Notes: generated from the sequence alone by a model not told the origin. A stretch of DNA of 64,000 nucleotides from Incurvaria masculella (GCA_946894095.1 OX335644.1:24471595-24535594); one strand, 5' to 3'. Numbered from the stretch's first letter, positions 1-9,400 are shown. A program made the numbers and translations.

Positions 1-238
1 TTCTCAGGAATGCGTGTAGTATTAACCTAAAAATAATGTTAAATTCTTAGGTCTATGGTCCCTAGGCTGTAATAAAATTTAGCTTTCAAGTCCACGCAAA
101 TAAATCAAAACCTAGAGGGTCGACATAGAGTCATGAGATTTAGGATAAAGCAAGGTACCAGTAAGGAAAAACATCCGAAAACCGTGAATTTATCATTATA
201 TATCACATCCAATAATTGTATGCCGCAGGTCAAATCCC

Positions 239-561
239 CGCATCGTTTATGCACCAGTTTATTTTATTTTCAGAGTTGGATCAGTGCATTTTTTCATGAC
301 TGCGAACTTCGGAATGTTTCGGAATCCATGCCAAACTGTAGATCCCCTTCCCCTACTCGGTGGTAGGGTTAAGGAGTACAATATAGGAGGCTATGGTTAA
401 GGCCGCCCGGGTTGGCACGAAAAGATGATCGAAACGGCAATTAATGTGTTTTCCGTTCAGTTCAATGTAGTCTCATAAAGGGAAGGTCCTGCCATGGCAC
501 CCAATTCCTTCGTGAATTCGATGTGTTGGGCTAATATCATGACGTTGGGTGTGGTATTAAA
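239..561 (+). mobile_element. SINE S1 copy, 5'-degraded, in IFT88 intron
   Basis: Shares the S1 body: 'gcaccag', 'gttggatcagtgcattt', 'ggaatccatg', 'ccccttcccctact', 'tggtagggtt', 'tcataaaggga', 'ggtgtggtatta'. The tRNA-like head is lost. Its 3' end reaches to about 10 bp from the IFT88 exon 6 donor. Bases 1-238 hold only AT-rich intron with no recognisable exon. Confidence 0.75.
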
Positions 562-569
562 CTACGAAC

Positions 570-673
570 CTGAGATCTTTCTCGGCGGTGGGCGTCTGGT
601 CGAGGGCCATACGGTACAGCTTCAAAGCGCGCGGGTGCTCACCCATCTTGAAGTAAATGTTGCCCATGTTGAC
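570..673 (-). CDS. IFT88: IFT88 exon 6 (TPR unit); last IFT88 exon in window
   Basis: Acceptor gcgacag|GTC at 673. Thirty-four codons plus AG read VNMGNIYFKMGEHPRALKLY then RMALDQTPTAEKDL, matching the conserved MNMGNIYLK...FYRMALDQ of the family. The donor is placed at AG|GTTCGT (570/569), a weak site; TTC|GTAGTT three bases on is the alternative. A SINE copy begins about 10 bp beyond the donor. Confidence 0.9.
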
Positions 674-3600
674 CTGTCGCGAAAGTAGGTGAGTCGTGAG
701 TTACAAATAAAATCGTACTCGCACACGAAGGGTTCCGTACCATGCAAAATAAATGGTATGTATCTTTGTATGGTATAACCCCCCTTTATTTTTTATTTTC
801 TTATGTTTATTATCAGTGGGTAGCTACGTCAATGCAGCCAGCGGGGCCCAAAAATAAACCATTATGGACTAAATGGAAAAGCCATTTACAACTCCTATTT
901 CTCTAGCTTACAGCATCGAGTTGAGCATTTGAGGTTTGCATTAAACCGCCCATCCATGGATTTAATATCCCTATTACGATATTCAATGGTGTAAGCTAGC
1001 GAAAAAGGTTATCAAAGCGTTTAGTGATAAGCTATGCGTAATTCGCTTATCATCACCAGATAAGCATCGAGTGGTTTGAACGACAGGGTGTAAGTGTGAG
1101 GCATGTATGCCCCCGTAACTATCAAATGATATGGCGACTTCTCACCTTGAGCCGGTTGGCGTGTGGGAATAGCTTGTTCCTCGTCAGCAGCTGGTAGGTA
1201 TTCAGTGCCTCTGTGTACATCTCGTTCAGGGCGTATTGGCCGGCCAGGTTGCATAGCACCTGGTGAAAACGGCTCTTTATCTCTGAGAGAACTTTTTTCT
1301 TTTGGATGTGTTTAAACTGGGAGGAAAGGAATAAAATACAATCAAGTGTTAACAATATGCCGTAATGGTAGCAATGGTAAAATGTGTTTTGTGACAAGAC
1401 ATTCTGCGTTAGGTAAAGCGAAGGTCAAGCCAAACTTGTGCAAGTTCCTAGGACAGTTCCTGCATCCGAATCCGGTCACTCCAGCGAAAACGTTTCCTGT
1501 GCCTGCGCTAGAGCCTGTACAGAGGTTACTCACAGATACGGTCAAGCCAAAGTTGTACAACTCCTCAATGCTGGCCAGTTCTTGCATCCGGATCAGCTGT
1601 CACTGCAGCGAAGACGTTTCCTGGGGCTTCGCCAGAGCCTGTTCAGAAATTACTCACAGCGAAGGTCAAGTCAAGGTTGGGGGAGTCGCCCAGGCTGGCT
1701 TGCTCCTGCATCGGAATCAGGTCACTCCAGTGAAAACGTTTCCTGTGCCTGCGCTAGAGCCTGTACAGAGGTTACTCACAGATACGGTCAAGACAAAGTT
1801 GTACAACTCCTCAATGCTGGCCAGTTCTTGCACCCGGATCAGTTGTCACTGCAGCGAAGACGTTTCCTGGGGCTTCGCCAGAGCCTGTTCAGAAATTACT
1901 CACAGCGAAGGTCAAGTCAAGGTTGGGGGAGTCGCCCAGGCTGGCTTGCTCCTGCATCCGAATCAGGTCACTCCAGCGAAAACGTTTCCTGTGCCTGCGC
2001 TAGGCCTGTGCAGAGGTTGCTCACAGATATGGTCAAGCCAAAGTTGTAGAACTCCTCAATGCTGACCAGTTCTTGCATCCGGATCAGCTGTCACTGCAGC
2101 GAAGACGTTTCCTGGGATTTCGCCAGAGCCTGTTCAGAGATTACTCACAGCGAAGGTCAAGTCAAGGTTGTGGGAGTCGCCCAGGCTGGCTTGCTCCTGC
2201 ATCCGGATCAGCTGTCGCTCCAGCGAAGACGCTTCCTGGGCCTTCGCCAGAGCCTACACAAAAATGTCGGAATTATGCGTTGCATGGTTTCCGGCAAGAT
2301 TTGCACTAATTTCGTTATTCTTGGATAAGGCTCAAGATCATCCCATCGACCTATCAATATCGACCCTACTTCTCCCTTTGCAATAAGGTGATTTGAGCGC
2401 CAAAATCTCTACGAATATCGTTATTACTTCTCCCTTTGCAATGAGACGTATTTTCGTCCCAAAATCTCTATCAATATCGACCAAACTTCTCCCTTTGCAA
2501 TAAGGTGATTTGAGCGCCAAAATCTCTACCAATATCGACCTTACTTCTCTCTTTGCAATAAGGCATATTTTCGGCCCAAAATCTCTATCAATATCGACAT
2601 TACTTCTCCCTTTGCAATGAGGCGATATTCACCTTTCCGAGGTCGTACGTAGGCGATTCGCTGTTCCCGCTTGCGTCCTCCTCTGGCCCGTTTCGCACGC
2701 TCAGCGCGCACGAATCCTCGATCAGAGCCATGATCCGCCGCTCCATCTGCTTTATCTTGTCCTCTATGCTGCAATGCGCAACAGAGTCACAGCTACCACA
2801 GTTTTGTAGGGTTCCGTACCCAAAGGGTGAAAACGGCTAAGCCTCCGCTGTCCGTCCGTCCGTCTGTCACAGGGCCCTATCTCATGAACCTTATTATTTA
2901 GGCACCTAAAATTTTCACAGAGTGTGTATTTATTTTGCCGCTATGACAACAAATAGGTAAAATAAAAAAATAATTAAAATTAAAAAGGGTCTAATATAAA
3001 AAACGTGATTTTTTTTGTGATACATCTTGTACGATGGTACGGTACACTTCGTGTGAGAGTCCGACTCGCACTTGGCCGGTTTTTAAACCTAGCCTGTATG
3101 TATCACCTAAAAAAATAAAAAAAATATTAAATAAATCATAAAATCACCCATGCAATACATACTTGCCCCTATTTTCACCACCTCTAGTTGCCTGAAATCC
3201 GATAAGTAACTTTCGGTTATATTGTATATTTACATTGTGTAACCGAAAGGTAACTTGGGGTTTTTGTAGCTGGAGGTGGTGGAAATGGGCATTGTATGTA
3301 CAACTTTTGGTTTTTTTTTTATGCGACCTGACATGGACGGCTAATACCACACAACTACCGTTATGATATTAGCCCAATACACCACATTCCCGAAGGAATT
3401 CGGTGCCATGCCAGGACCTTCCCTTTATGAACTCGGCTACATTGAACTGGATGGAAAACACGGACAATTTTTCATTGCCGCTTAGACCATCTTTTCATCC
3501 AATGCGATGGTACCAACCCGGGCGGGCTTAAACCCTACCACCTAGTAGGGGAAGGGGACCTACAGTTTCACATGGATTCCGAACCATGGAGCAGCTCGCA

Positions 3601-5995
3601 TTCGTGACGAAATGCACTTATCGAACTCGAAAAGAGAAAGACAGTGGTGCATGTCGGAATTGAACCCAGGCCTCTGGTATGCGGTTTAGGTGGTTTTACT
3701 TCTTCAACCTGTCAACATCAAACTGGGACTACCGATTTCTATGAAAACGCGGAATCAGCGATAACGGCAACGTCAATGTATTCACGGCGAAGATCGTAAG
3801 CTGTCAAATCAAATTAGGAATCGCAAATGTTTGCGCGCGCTCTTCCATCCTCCACACATTTGAAAAAGCTAATCATCGGTTTGGCGTAAACACCAATTTA
3901 GGTGACAAGTAAGGGCTCAGCGGCCTTATGGCCGAACAGCGACTGTCGCTGCCCGCGTCGGTGTCGCTGCTAACGAGTCATCGCATATGTACAAATTTTT
4001 TCGGCTACCATCGACTTACCGATACCGACGACATAGACTATGTCGAGGCGGCTACTGATAAAAATGCGGTGTCCTATCTTTTATCCGAAGTAAAGGTAGC
4101 CGCAAAAACAAAAAAAAAGCGACACCGATGCTGGCAGCGACCGTAGCTGTTCGACAATAAGGCCGCTGGACTGGTCTTTGCAAGGTCATGCGAATGATCC
4201 ACTGCTTCGACGGACGAAGTCAGCGAGCAAGACAGGATAGGTGGTGATCGAAACGCATGCGAATAGCGGCAGAGTAGCCACATTTTAGTCATAAGACATA
4301 CACTGACGGTATCTCCCCGGCGTTAGTACGAATTCACTAACTTCTCGAGTTTCAACGACACGTAAAGAACTGCACAGGACGCCACTTAGGGTAACGTAAC
4401 ATTCGTTGTTGCGCGTCCCAAATTAGTAAGCGAACTGACTGGCTAGCGCTACCGTCAGTGTATTAACGTTAGAGAATATGAAGGACTTTCTCACATTCAC
4501 AGCGAGTTGAATGTGAGAAAGTACTTCGAGAAAGGGCGAAAAGGAAAGAAATGGGCAATAATCCTATTTCAAAACGTCACCGAGGGCGCCTTCGCCGTTA
4601 CAGGCATTTGTTGCCATTGCAACAAATTGATTTACCTACAATTTATTTCTTCTAGGCTGAGTTTATTTTAGTGGGAAGTTGTAGATTTTATTTCCCGTGG
4701 TAACCTTAACACGACAGTGGTGCCCCCAGCCAGGCGCAAAATGATCTATGTGGGACTATATTCAGCGTCAAATCCTCACGTCTCCTCCTTCTTCTCGCGG
4801 ACGGCGGTCTGAGGGCGCGCGGTGGACGTGTAGCCGACGGCGCGCACCGCCGTCATGGGGCGCGCGCTGCCCGCCGCGCCGGTCCGCGCGCCGGTCGCGC
4901 CGCGCGCTCCAGTCGCCAGCCGCAGACTCGCCGTGCCGCCGCGGAGGAGCTGCAACGGAGACTTCTACAGTCGCATTCAGAGTGGACATTTGAGCGGCTC
5001 GTAGACTAGTGGCGCGGGAACTTGCCTCGCATACCAGAGGCCTGGGTTCAAATCCTCACCCCGTTCATGCACCACTTTCTTTCTCATTCTGAGTTGGATA
5101 AGTGCATTTCGTCACGAATCCGAGCTGCTCCATGGTTCGGAATCCATGTGAAACTGTAGGTCCCCTTCCCCTACTAGGTGGTAGGGTTTAAGTCCACCAG
5201 GGTTGTTACCATCGCATTGGATGAAAAGATGGTAGAAGCGGCAATGAAAAATTGTCCGTGTTTTCCATCCAGTCCAATGCAGCCGAGCTCATAAAGTGAA
5301 GGTTCTAACATGACACCTGATTCCTTCGGGAATGTAGTGCATTGGGCTAATATCATAACGATAATTGTGTGGTATTAGCCATCTATGTCAGGTTGCATAA
5401 AAAAAAACTGTCAAAACTAAGTACGGGATTAGCACCGGAAAAACAATACAAAAACCGGCTTAGTCCGGCAATAATCCGTGCATGGACTTCCTCCCATACT
5501 GTCCATACAAAGTGACAAAGTTTCAGGTGCATAGATTTCAGACAAAACGACCGTACGTTGACGTTGATTTTGATTGTTTGTCCATTCGTGCACTCGGCCC
5601 ATATTCTGTGACAATCGCAGAGTTTAGGACTGCGGGTCTACTCGGGATGCGAACGCGAGAAGTTCTCGCGTGAGAAGCTGTAAAACTCTATGCAAAAAAA
5701 AGTAGGCATCTGCATGCACGGGTCCAAATATTCCATGATCTTTGCTAGCAAATGATGATGACGACTGCCATGTTCAAACAATGCTTGTCTAAGTACGCAC
5801 AGTGGTTCCCATCCTGCTGGGGCCGCGCCTGCTCATCGCACTGGTGCGCAGTGCCTCCTGGAAGCTCTCGTCTTCCTGGAGCAGTCGAGTGTCCAGCGCC
5901 GGTGCCACTTCGTCGAAACCAGAATATATGTCCTCCTCGTCGGCCTTCACATCGAACGTGTTACCACGAAGCGCGGCGTACTTTCCGCTCGACAT
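570..5995 (-). CDS. IFT88: IFT88 (intraflagellar transport protein 88, TPR protein), 5' six coding exons; partial
   Basis: IFT88 is a TPR-repeat subunit of the IFT-B complex that carries cargo along cilia; in insects it is needed for sensory cilia and its fly homologue is nompB. Six minus-strand exons join in phase (5995-5801, 4964-4780, 2768-2633, 2253-2149, 1259-1146, 673-570) to give 279 complete codons plus two bases. Landmarks match the known family: an acidic N-terminus with DEEDIYSGFDE and ESFQEALRTS (exon 1), RPMTAVRAVGYT (exon 2), a helical DKIKQMERR stretch (exon 3), AKAQEASSLERQLIRMQEQA (exon 4), and TPR helices with NEMYTEALNTYQ (exon 5) and NMGNIYFKMG...YRMALDQTP (exon 6). The remaining TPR repeats lie beyond the left edge. 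Intron 4 contains six decayed copies of exon 4. The 5' end is divergent from a zinc-finger gene and has an X-box upstream. Identification is from recalled family sequence, not a search. Confidence 0.93.
674..1145. other. IFT88 intron 5
   Basis: AT-rich sequence between exons 6 and 5. A short fragment near 716-745 ('actcgcacacgaagggttccg') is a piece of the R1 repeat. Nothing else is recognised. Confidence 0.6.
1146..1259 (-). CDS. IFT88: IFT88 exon 5 (first TPR unit)
   Basis: Acceptor caccag|GTG at 1259 and donor AAG|GTGAGA after 1146, 38 codons, phase 0. The peptide starts VLCNLAGQYALNEMYTEALN and continues TYQLLTRNKLFPHANRLK. The core NEMYxEALNTYQ is essentially identical to the vertebrate protein. 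Confidence 0.95.
1417..2129 (-). pseudogene. Array of six decayed tandem copies of IFT88 exon 4
   Basis: Six head-to-tail copies of exon 4 with about 19 bp of flank lie behind the intact copy: 2129-2025, 2005-1904, 1884-1780, 1760-1658, 1638-1534 and 1514-about 1417. Start-to-start spacing is 124, 124, 121, 124, 122 and 124 bp. Most keep a recognisable acceptor (ctgaacag or ctgtacag) and a GTGAG-type donor. All six carry TGA in place of the CGA Arg at codon 13, and the 2005 copy also has an early TAG and small deletions. Two subtypes alternate, giving a 245-bp higher-order unit. The 'introns' between copies are too short to splice. Long plus-strand open frames here are antisense shadows. Confidence 0.9.
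2149..2253 (-). CDS. IFT88: IFT88 exon 4 (intact copy of a tandemly duplicated exon)
   Basis: Acceptor gtgtag|GCT at 2253, donor GCT|GTGAGT after 2149, exactly 35 codons, phase 0 at both ends. Translation gives ALAKAQEASSLERQLIRMQE then QASLGDSHNLDLTFA, which joins exon 5 (VLCNLAGQY) as in other IFT88 proteins (NLDLTYSVLFNLASQY). Of the seven copies of this exon sequence it is the only one without a stop, and it is the first in transcription order. Confidence 0.93.
2337..2630. repeat. 58-bp minisatellite in IFT88 intron 3
   Basis: Five copies of a unit containing 'acttctccctttgcaat' start at 2368, 2426, 2485, 2543 and 2602, so the period is 58-59 bp. Odd and even copies differ, suggesting a dimer. 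The array fills most of the 379-bp intron and stops next to the exon 3 donor. Confidence 0.85.
2633..2768 (-). CDS. IFT88: IFT88 exon 3
   Basis: Acceptor ttgcag|C at 2768; the first base completes the split Thr codon from exon 2. The exon then gives 45 codons beginning IEDKIKQMERRIMALIEDSC and ending YDLGK, with donor AAG|GTGAAT at 2633 (phase 0). It corresponds to the charged helix before the TPR region. A 58-bp minisatellite starts within a few bases of the donor. Confidence 0.88.
2806..3086 (-). mobile_element. R1 repeat copy (GTTCCGTACC family)
   Basis: Begins 'gggttccgtacccaaagggtg' and ends 'gactcgcacttggccggttt', with the internal markers 'cctccgctgtccgtccgtcc', 'ctcatgaacc' and 'gtgtgtatttattttgccg'. 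This is a near-complete reverse copy, in IFT88 intron 2. Confidence 0.85.
3155..3305. mobile_element. Foldback MITE (about 150 bp)
   Basis: The left arm 'acatacttgcccctattttc'...'aagtaactttcggtta' pairs with the right arm 'taaccgaaaggtaactt'...'ggaaatgggcattgtatgt'. It lies between an R1 copy and an S1 copy in IFT88 intron 2. Confidence 0.65.
3311..3690 (-). mobile_element. SINE S1 copy, nearly full length
   Basis: Reverse orientation: poly-T start at 3311, 'gacatggacggctaatacc', 'ttagcccaatacaccac', 'aactggatggaaaacacgg', 'aatgcgatggtaccaacccg', and the B-box complement 'ggaattgaaccc' near 3656. It lies in IFT88 intron 2. Confidence 0.8.
3691..3905. mobile_element. M9 foldback element, partial
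   Basis: Contains 'ggttttacttcttcaacctgtcaa', 'aacgcggaatcagcgataacggc' and 'taaacaccaatttaggtgaca', shared with copies at 37.55, 41.53, 54.3 and 58.97 kb. Confidence 0.65.
3918..4168. mobile_element. M4 MITE with about 70-bp inverted ends
   Basis: The left end 'cagcggccttatggccgaac' and 'actgtcgctgcc' are inverted at the right as 'tggcagcgac' and 'caataaggccgctgg'. The same element, interrupted, lies at 59514-60418. Open frames of about 72 codons on both strands here are by-products of the inverted repeat. Confidence 0.75.
4169..4779. other. IFT88 intron 2, proximal part, with M12 repeat
   Basis: From 4195 to 4440 it resembles 9955-10010, 10755-10900 and 29090-29350 (shared 'gcgtagccac' and 'cgtaagc/agtaagc' blocks), a family called M12 here. 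A perfect 15-bp stem lies at 4485-4522. The rest is unassigned. Confidence 0.5.
4780..4964 (-). CDS. IFT88: IFT88 exon 2
   Basis: The acceptor is ctgtag|AAG at 4964 and the donor is AC|GTGAGG at 4780, giving 61 codons plus two bases. The exon is very GC-rich and rich in Ala, Gly, Arg and Thr, then reads ARPMTAVRAVGYTSTARPQT, matching the RPMTAVRAAGF motif of vertebrate IFT88. A second in-frame acceptor (ttgcag|CTC) lies 15 nt inside, so five residues could be optional. Confidence 0.9.
4992..5410 (+). mobile_element. SINE S1, full-length reference copy
   Basis: This is the clearest S1 copy. Its tRNA-like head 'cgtagactagtggcgcggg' supplies an A box, and 'ggttcaaatcc' at about 5045-5055 is a perfect polymerase III B box. 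A unique body of about 330 bp follows and ends 'ctatgtcaggttgcat' plus an A-run. It is inserted in IFT88 intron 1. At least fifteen fragments are scattered through the window. Confidence 0.88.
5411..5620. mobile_element. M10 foldback copy plus unassigned intron
   Basis: 'ctgtcaaaactaagtacggg', 'agcaccggaaaaacaataca' and 'accggcttagtccggcaata' match the M10 element (24.84, 24.96 and 33.54 kb). The remaining intron 1 sequence up to 5800 shows nothing recognisable. Confidence 0.6.
5801..5995 (-). CDS. IFT88: IFT88 exon 1 (65 codons, start codon)
   Basis: The ATG is at 5995-5993 and the reading frame runs 65 codons to a GT donor (GTGCGT) at 5800, phase 0. The peptide begins MSSGKYAALRGNTFDVKADE and contains EEDIYSGFDE and SFQEALRTS, the conserved acidic N-terminal block of IFT88. 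No other ATG lies in frame between this start and the X-box region. Confidence 0.92.
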
Positions 5996-6355
5996 GATCG
6001 CACGGCGCCCTTATCAAGTCCGGAGAAAATAAGAACGACTGTTCGGCCCTTCGCGGGGTTCGTTTACGATTTGACTGGCTGTCTTGTTACTATGGAAACG
6101 TTTGGAATAGCAACCTACCCTGAAATTTTGAGTAACTTAAATACGGTTGACCTTTATAAAAATTGACAGCTGAAATAGAAAATTGTCAATTTTTTTTATC
6201 AATCTGTGTTCAAAAGATAACCTAAAAAACAAAAGATTGTTTACAAACTTCGAAACTAGAAAGTTATTATGCGATTGCGATTTCTGTTGCGGTTCAAATA
6301 TCATTCATTAAGATCGACAAGTCTGAGAGCTCGCTCGTGAAGCGGCAAGTCCTAA
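5996..6355. promoter_or_regulatory. Divergent (bidirectional) promoter region, IFT88 / ZAD zinc finger
   Basis: The two start codons are 360 bp apart on opposite strands, so both promoters must lie in or close to this interval. It contains an X-box for RFX factors at 6086-6099, on the IFT88 side. No obvious repeat has inserted here, unlike the flanking introns, which suggests constraint. Transcription starts cannot be placed from sequence. Confidence 0.8.
6086..6099. promoter_or_regulatory. X-box (RFX/DAF-19 binding site) upstream of IFT88
   Basis: The sequence gttactatggaaac matches the 14-bp imperfect palindrome GTTNCYATGGNAAC. It lies about 90 bp upstream of the IFT88 ATG, the usual position for ciliary genes in worms and flies. 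X-boxes in front of IFT genes are established RFX targets; occupancy here is inferred. Confidence 0.85.
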
Positions 6356-6472
6356 ATGGCGTGTACAGGATCGTATTATTGTTTGTGCTGTATAGCAACG
6401 GATGACTTGAGTCCGTTGCTTGGTGCCGGAGCGAACTATGTCGCTATTATCAAAGAACTATTCATGATTAAA
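6356..6472 (+). CDS. ZAD zinc finger exon 1 (start codon, first half of ZAD)
   Basis: The ATG at 6356 opens 39 codons, beginning MACTGSYYCLCCIATDDLSP and ending IIKELFMIK, then the donor AAA|GTGAGT. The C-x2-C pair and the spacing to the next exon fit a ZAD domain. The open frame continuing to 6625 is intron read-through. Confidence 0.9.
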
Positions 6473-9400
6473 GTGAGTTTCACATCTGTAAGAGGCCAGC
6501 GGATACTCTTCTGGTGGTCAAATTTGGTACTTTCTGCAGCGGCCACGTTTTGTATAGAGCATGTTCAGGCCTTCTCAGTCGTATCACTAACGATGGGGTA
6601 TTTCAGATGTACTCGGGGTCTATAAACAGAGTTCTATAATGAAATATATGGTTCCACTTCACATCCATTTGCTGCTCCAGCTCCCGGTTCCTGACTGACG
6701 AGCATAAAAATAAATCAAAGCCGAGTAGGGACCAATCAGTCTAATACTGACGTTGTTTATGTTTCATGTTGTTTGCGTAGTGTTATTTCCACCTAGGAAC
6801 TCATATTCGAAAATTTAAAGAATTTTCAGTTTATCCATGATGCCAAAAACTACCACAATTTCACAAATGAAATTATAATAACATGACTTTCGAATAAAAT
6901 TTATTTGAATTTTGAATTGCGCCAATCCACAGATAATTAAATCTGTAAATCCTATTAATAAAATCTCCTATTATCTATTATTACCTATTATCACCAGAGT
7001 GGTCGTTTTCCTAACCATGTTTTATTCTTCACCGTAAAGCATTTGTGCTACATACGTAAATACAAACAGTGGTGCAACGAGCAGGTTTCAAAACCGAAAA
7101 CTTCTGGCCGATAAGCGTGCCCCCAAAGCCACGAACGCATACCTCAAAACAACCTAGTAACAGTAACAAAAAGTAAGCAAGACTCAACTTTTTTATGCAG
7201 GTTTTTCCAATTGAGGAAGATTCTTCAGATAGCTACATTTGTGGAAAATGCACGGCAAGGCTTCTGCAAGCCAAGCAGTTCAAGGTGCAGGTGTTGGAGT
7301 CCTTGCGGACATTACAAGTCAATGGACGTGAGTATAAATAGGGGTCTTATTATTTTTATGATTGGGTTGGGATTTCGACGTGACTTGCACCTCGGCAGAT
7401 GTGGTTCCTTTTTCCATATGGAATTAAACCATTTAGGTATTTGTTGACTCATGGGTTGTTTGCTATACATTTGGAATCTTTTAAATATCCATAAGATGCC
7501 TGCTACGGCTTACAAATAGAATGTTTGTATTGGCATAATGAATACTATAAAAAAATAACACAATAAATTAATATCTACCGTAATGTTTCCAAGCCAGAAT
7601 AACATGTCTTTTGAACAAAAAACCGGCCAAGTGCAAGTCGGACTCGCACACGAAGGGTTCCGTACCATCGTACAAGATTTAATGCAAAAAAGTAAGGTTT
7701 TTTTTTCTTTAGTATTTATATTTTTTTTATTTTACCTATTTGTTGATATGGCGGCAAAATAATAAATTCATTTAAATAAATTTTCTTTAAATCTTTATTC
7801 TCATCTGGAATATGGTGAAATATAGCCACACAAAATTATAGCAATATAAAAAAATAATAATTTAAAAACCGGTCAAAAATTCAAGTTTTAATTTTATATT
7901 TTATTCATTCATTTATTACATTTATTCATATTGATATATTTCTTTTAAAATTATTACAAAATTTTTAACTATCTGTATATTCTTTAAAATGCCAGGACCT
8001 ATAAGCTTGAAGAATGAAATCATTATGTCTATGTTTAGTATACATGGCCACATATGAAGCACACTTTATGGATACCAATCAAGTCTTATCTTTTTTATTT
8101 CAGTCATTAAAACAAGACGAGTGAAAGGTGGCCATTTGCTTGTGAAGACAGTAAGATGCGAAGAAGTAAATTCAGAAAACCTTGAATACTGTACCGAAGT
8201 TTTGGATGAATCTCTGCTGACATTGAATGAGACTTTGGATGTTCCTGAGAAAGCTCTAGAATGTTCGGATAATGAGCAAAAGGAGATCATACTCATTGAA
8301 GATAATTTAAGACATCACGAGAAAAGCAATGGATCCTGTGCAAAAGTATTGGATAAATCTCTGCTTAAAATCCATGAGACTTTGGTCGGTCCTGTGGATA
8401 TTACTGAATTTTCGGACAAAGTGCATAAAGAGGTTGTAAATTTTGAAAGTAGCATAACACATCATAAAGATATCAAAGAATCTGTCCAAAACAAACACGA
8501 TTTGCAAGAAATTAGAAAAAATACAGAGGAAGACAATATTTTGCTACAAGTAGAAGCTGCTGATAGAATCCCAAGAAACTTTGAAAATGTAAAGGAATCC
8601 TTAAAATTTATAAAAGATGCCATTCAAGTAAGACGGAACTCACTTAATAATGAAGAAGTACAAGAATACCAAATGGACAACAATACCGAGTTACCAGTCA
8701 TCCAATACATTGTTCAAGGCATAAATATTGAAGATAATCATGAGAAATCTCTTCATGAAAAACAGTGTGATGCCAATGATATGGAAGTTAATAATTATCC
8801 TAATGATACATTACTAGATGAAGAGGATGTTATAGAAGGTATAGAAACTTCTGGATATTCCAAGCAGTTAATTCATTTTGTTAGAGATGGGGAAAACTTT
8901 TCAGATGGTTCTAAATTAATATTTCAAGGTCCTGAAGATGGTATAGTTGAAGTAATGAACCAGGAATTACAAGATTTTGAACAATCTCCAGTCAATTTTG
9001 AGGAAATTGAGATTGAATCTCCAGAAGTCGAAGATTTTGAAATTTTAATGGAAATTTCTAACAATAATGAGCAAGCTGCAGGAAGCTTAGGCAATAATTC
9101 AAAAGGTCTTTATCAACAATCACAAGAATTCAAATATTCGCCAGCCATGATCATAGATGATAATTTTCAAGATCATGATAAAGTTGAGCAAATTATTTCA
9201 TCTAAAATGACAGAAGAAGAGGATAGAAGGCTAGATCTATTAAAACACAATGAAATCAATATATTACCCGCACAATCCATAATAATGTGCAACGATGCTT
9301 CATTAAGTGAGACAGCTGTGAATAATATTGTTAAAAAATCGGAGCCCAAGCCGAAATTGATGAAAAAAATGCTTTTAATTCCCCTTAAAATCCCTATAGA

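Noticed and set aside
1346..2065. 239-codon plus-strand open frame and its overlapping 203-codon partner with internal repeats
   Set aside because: Both are antisense to the duplicated IFT88 exon 4 array; the protein repeats simply reflect the 124-bp DNA repeat.
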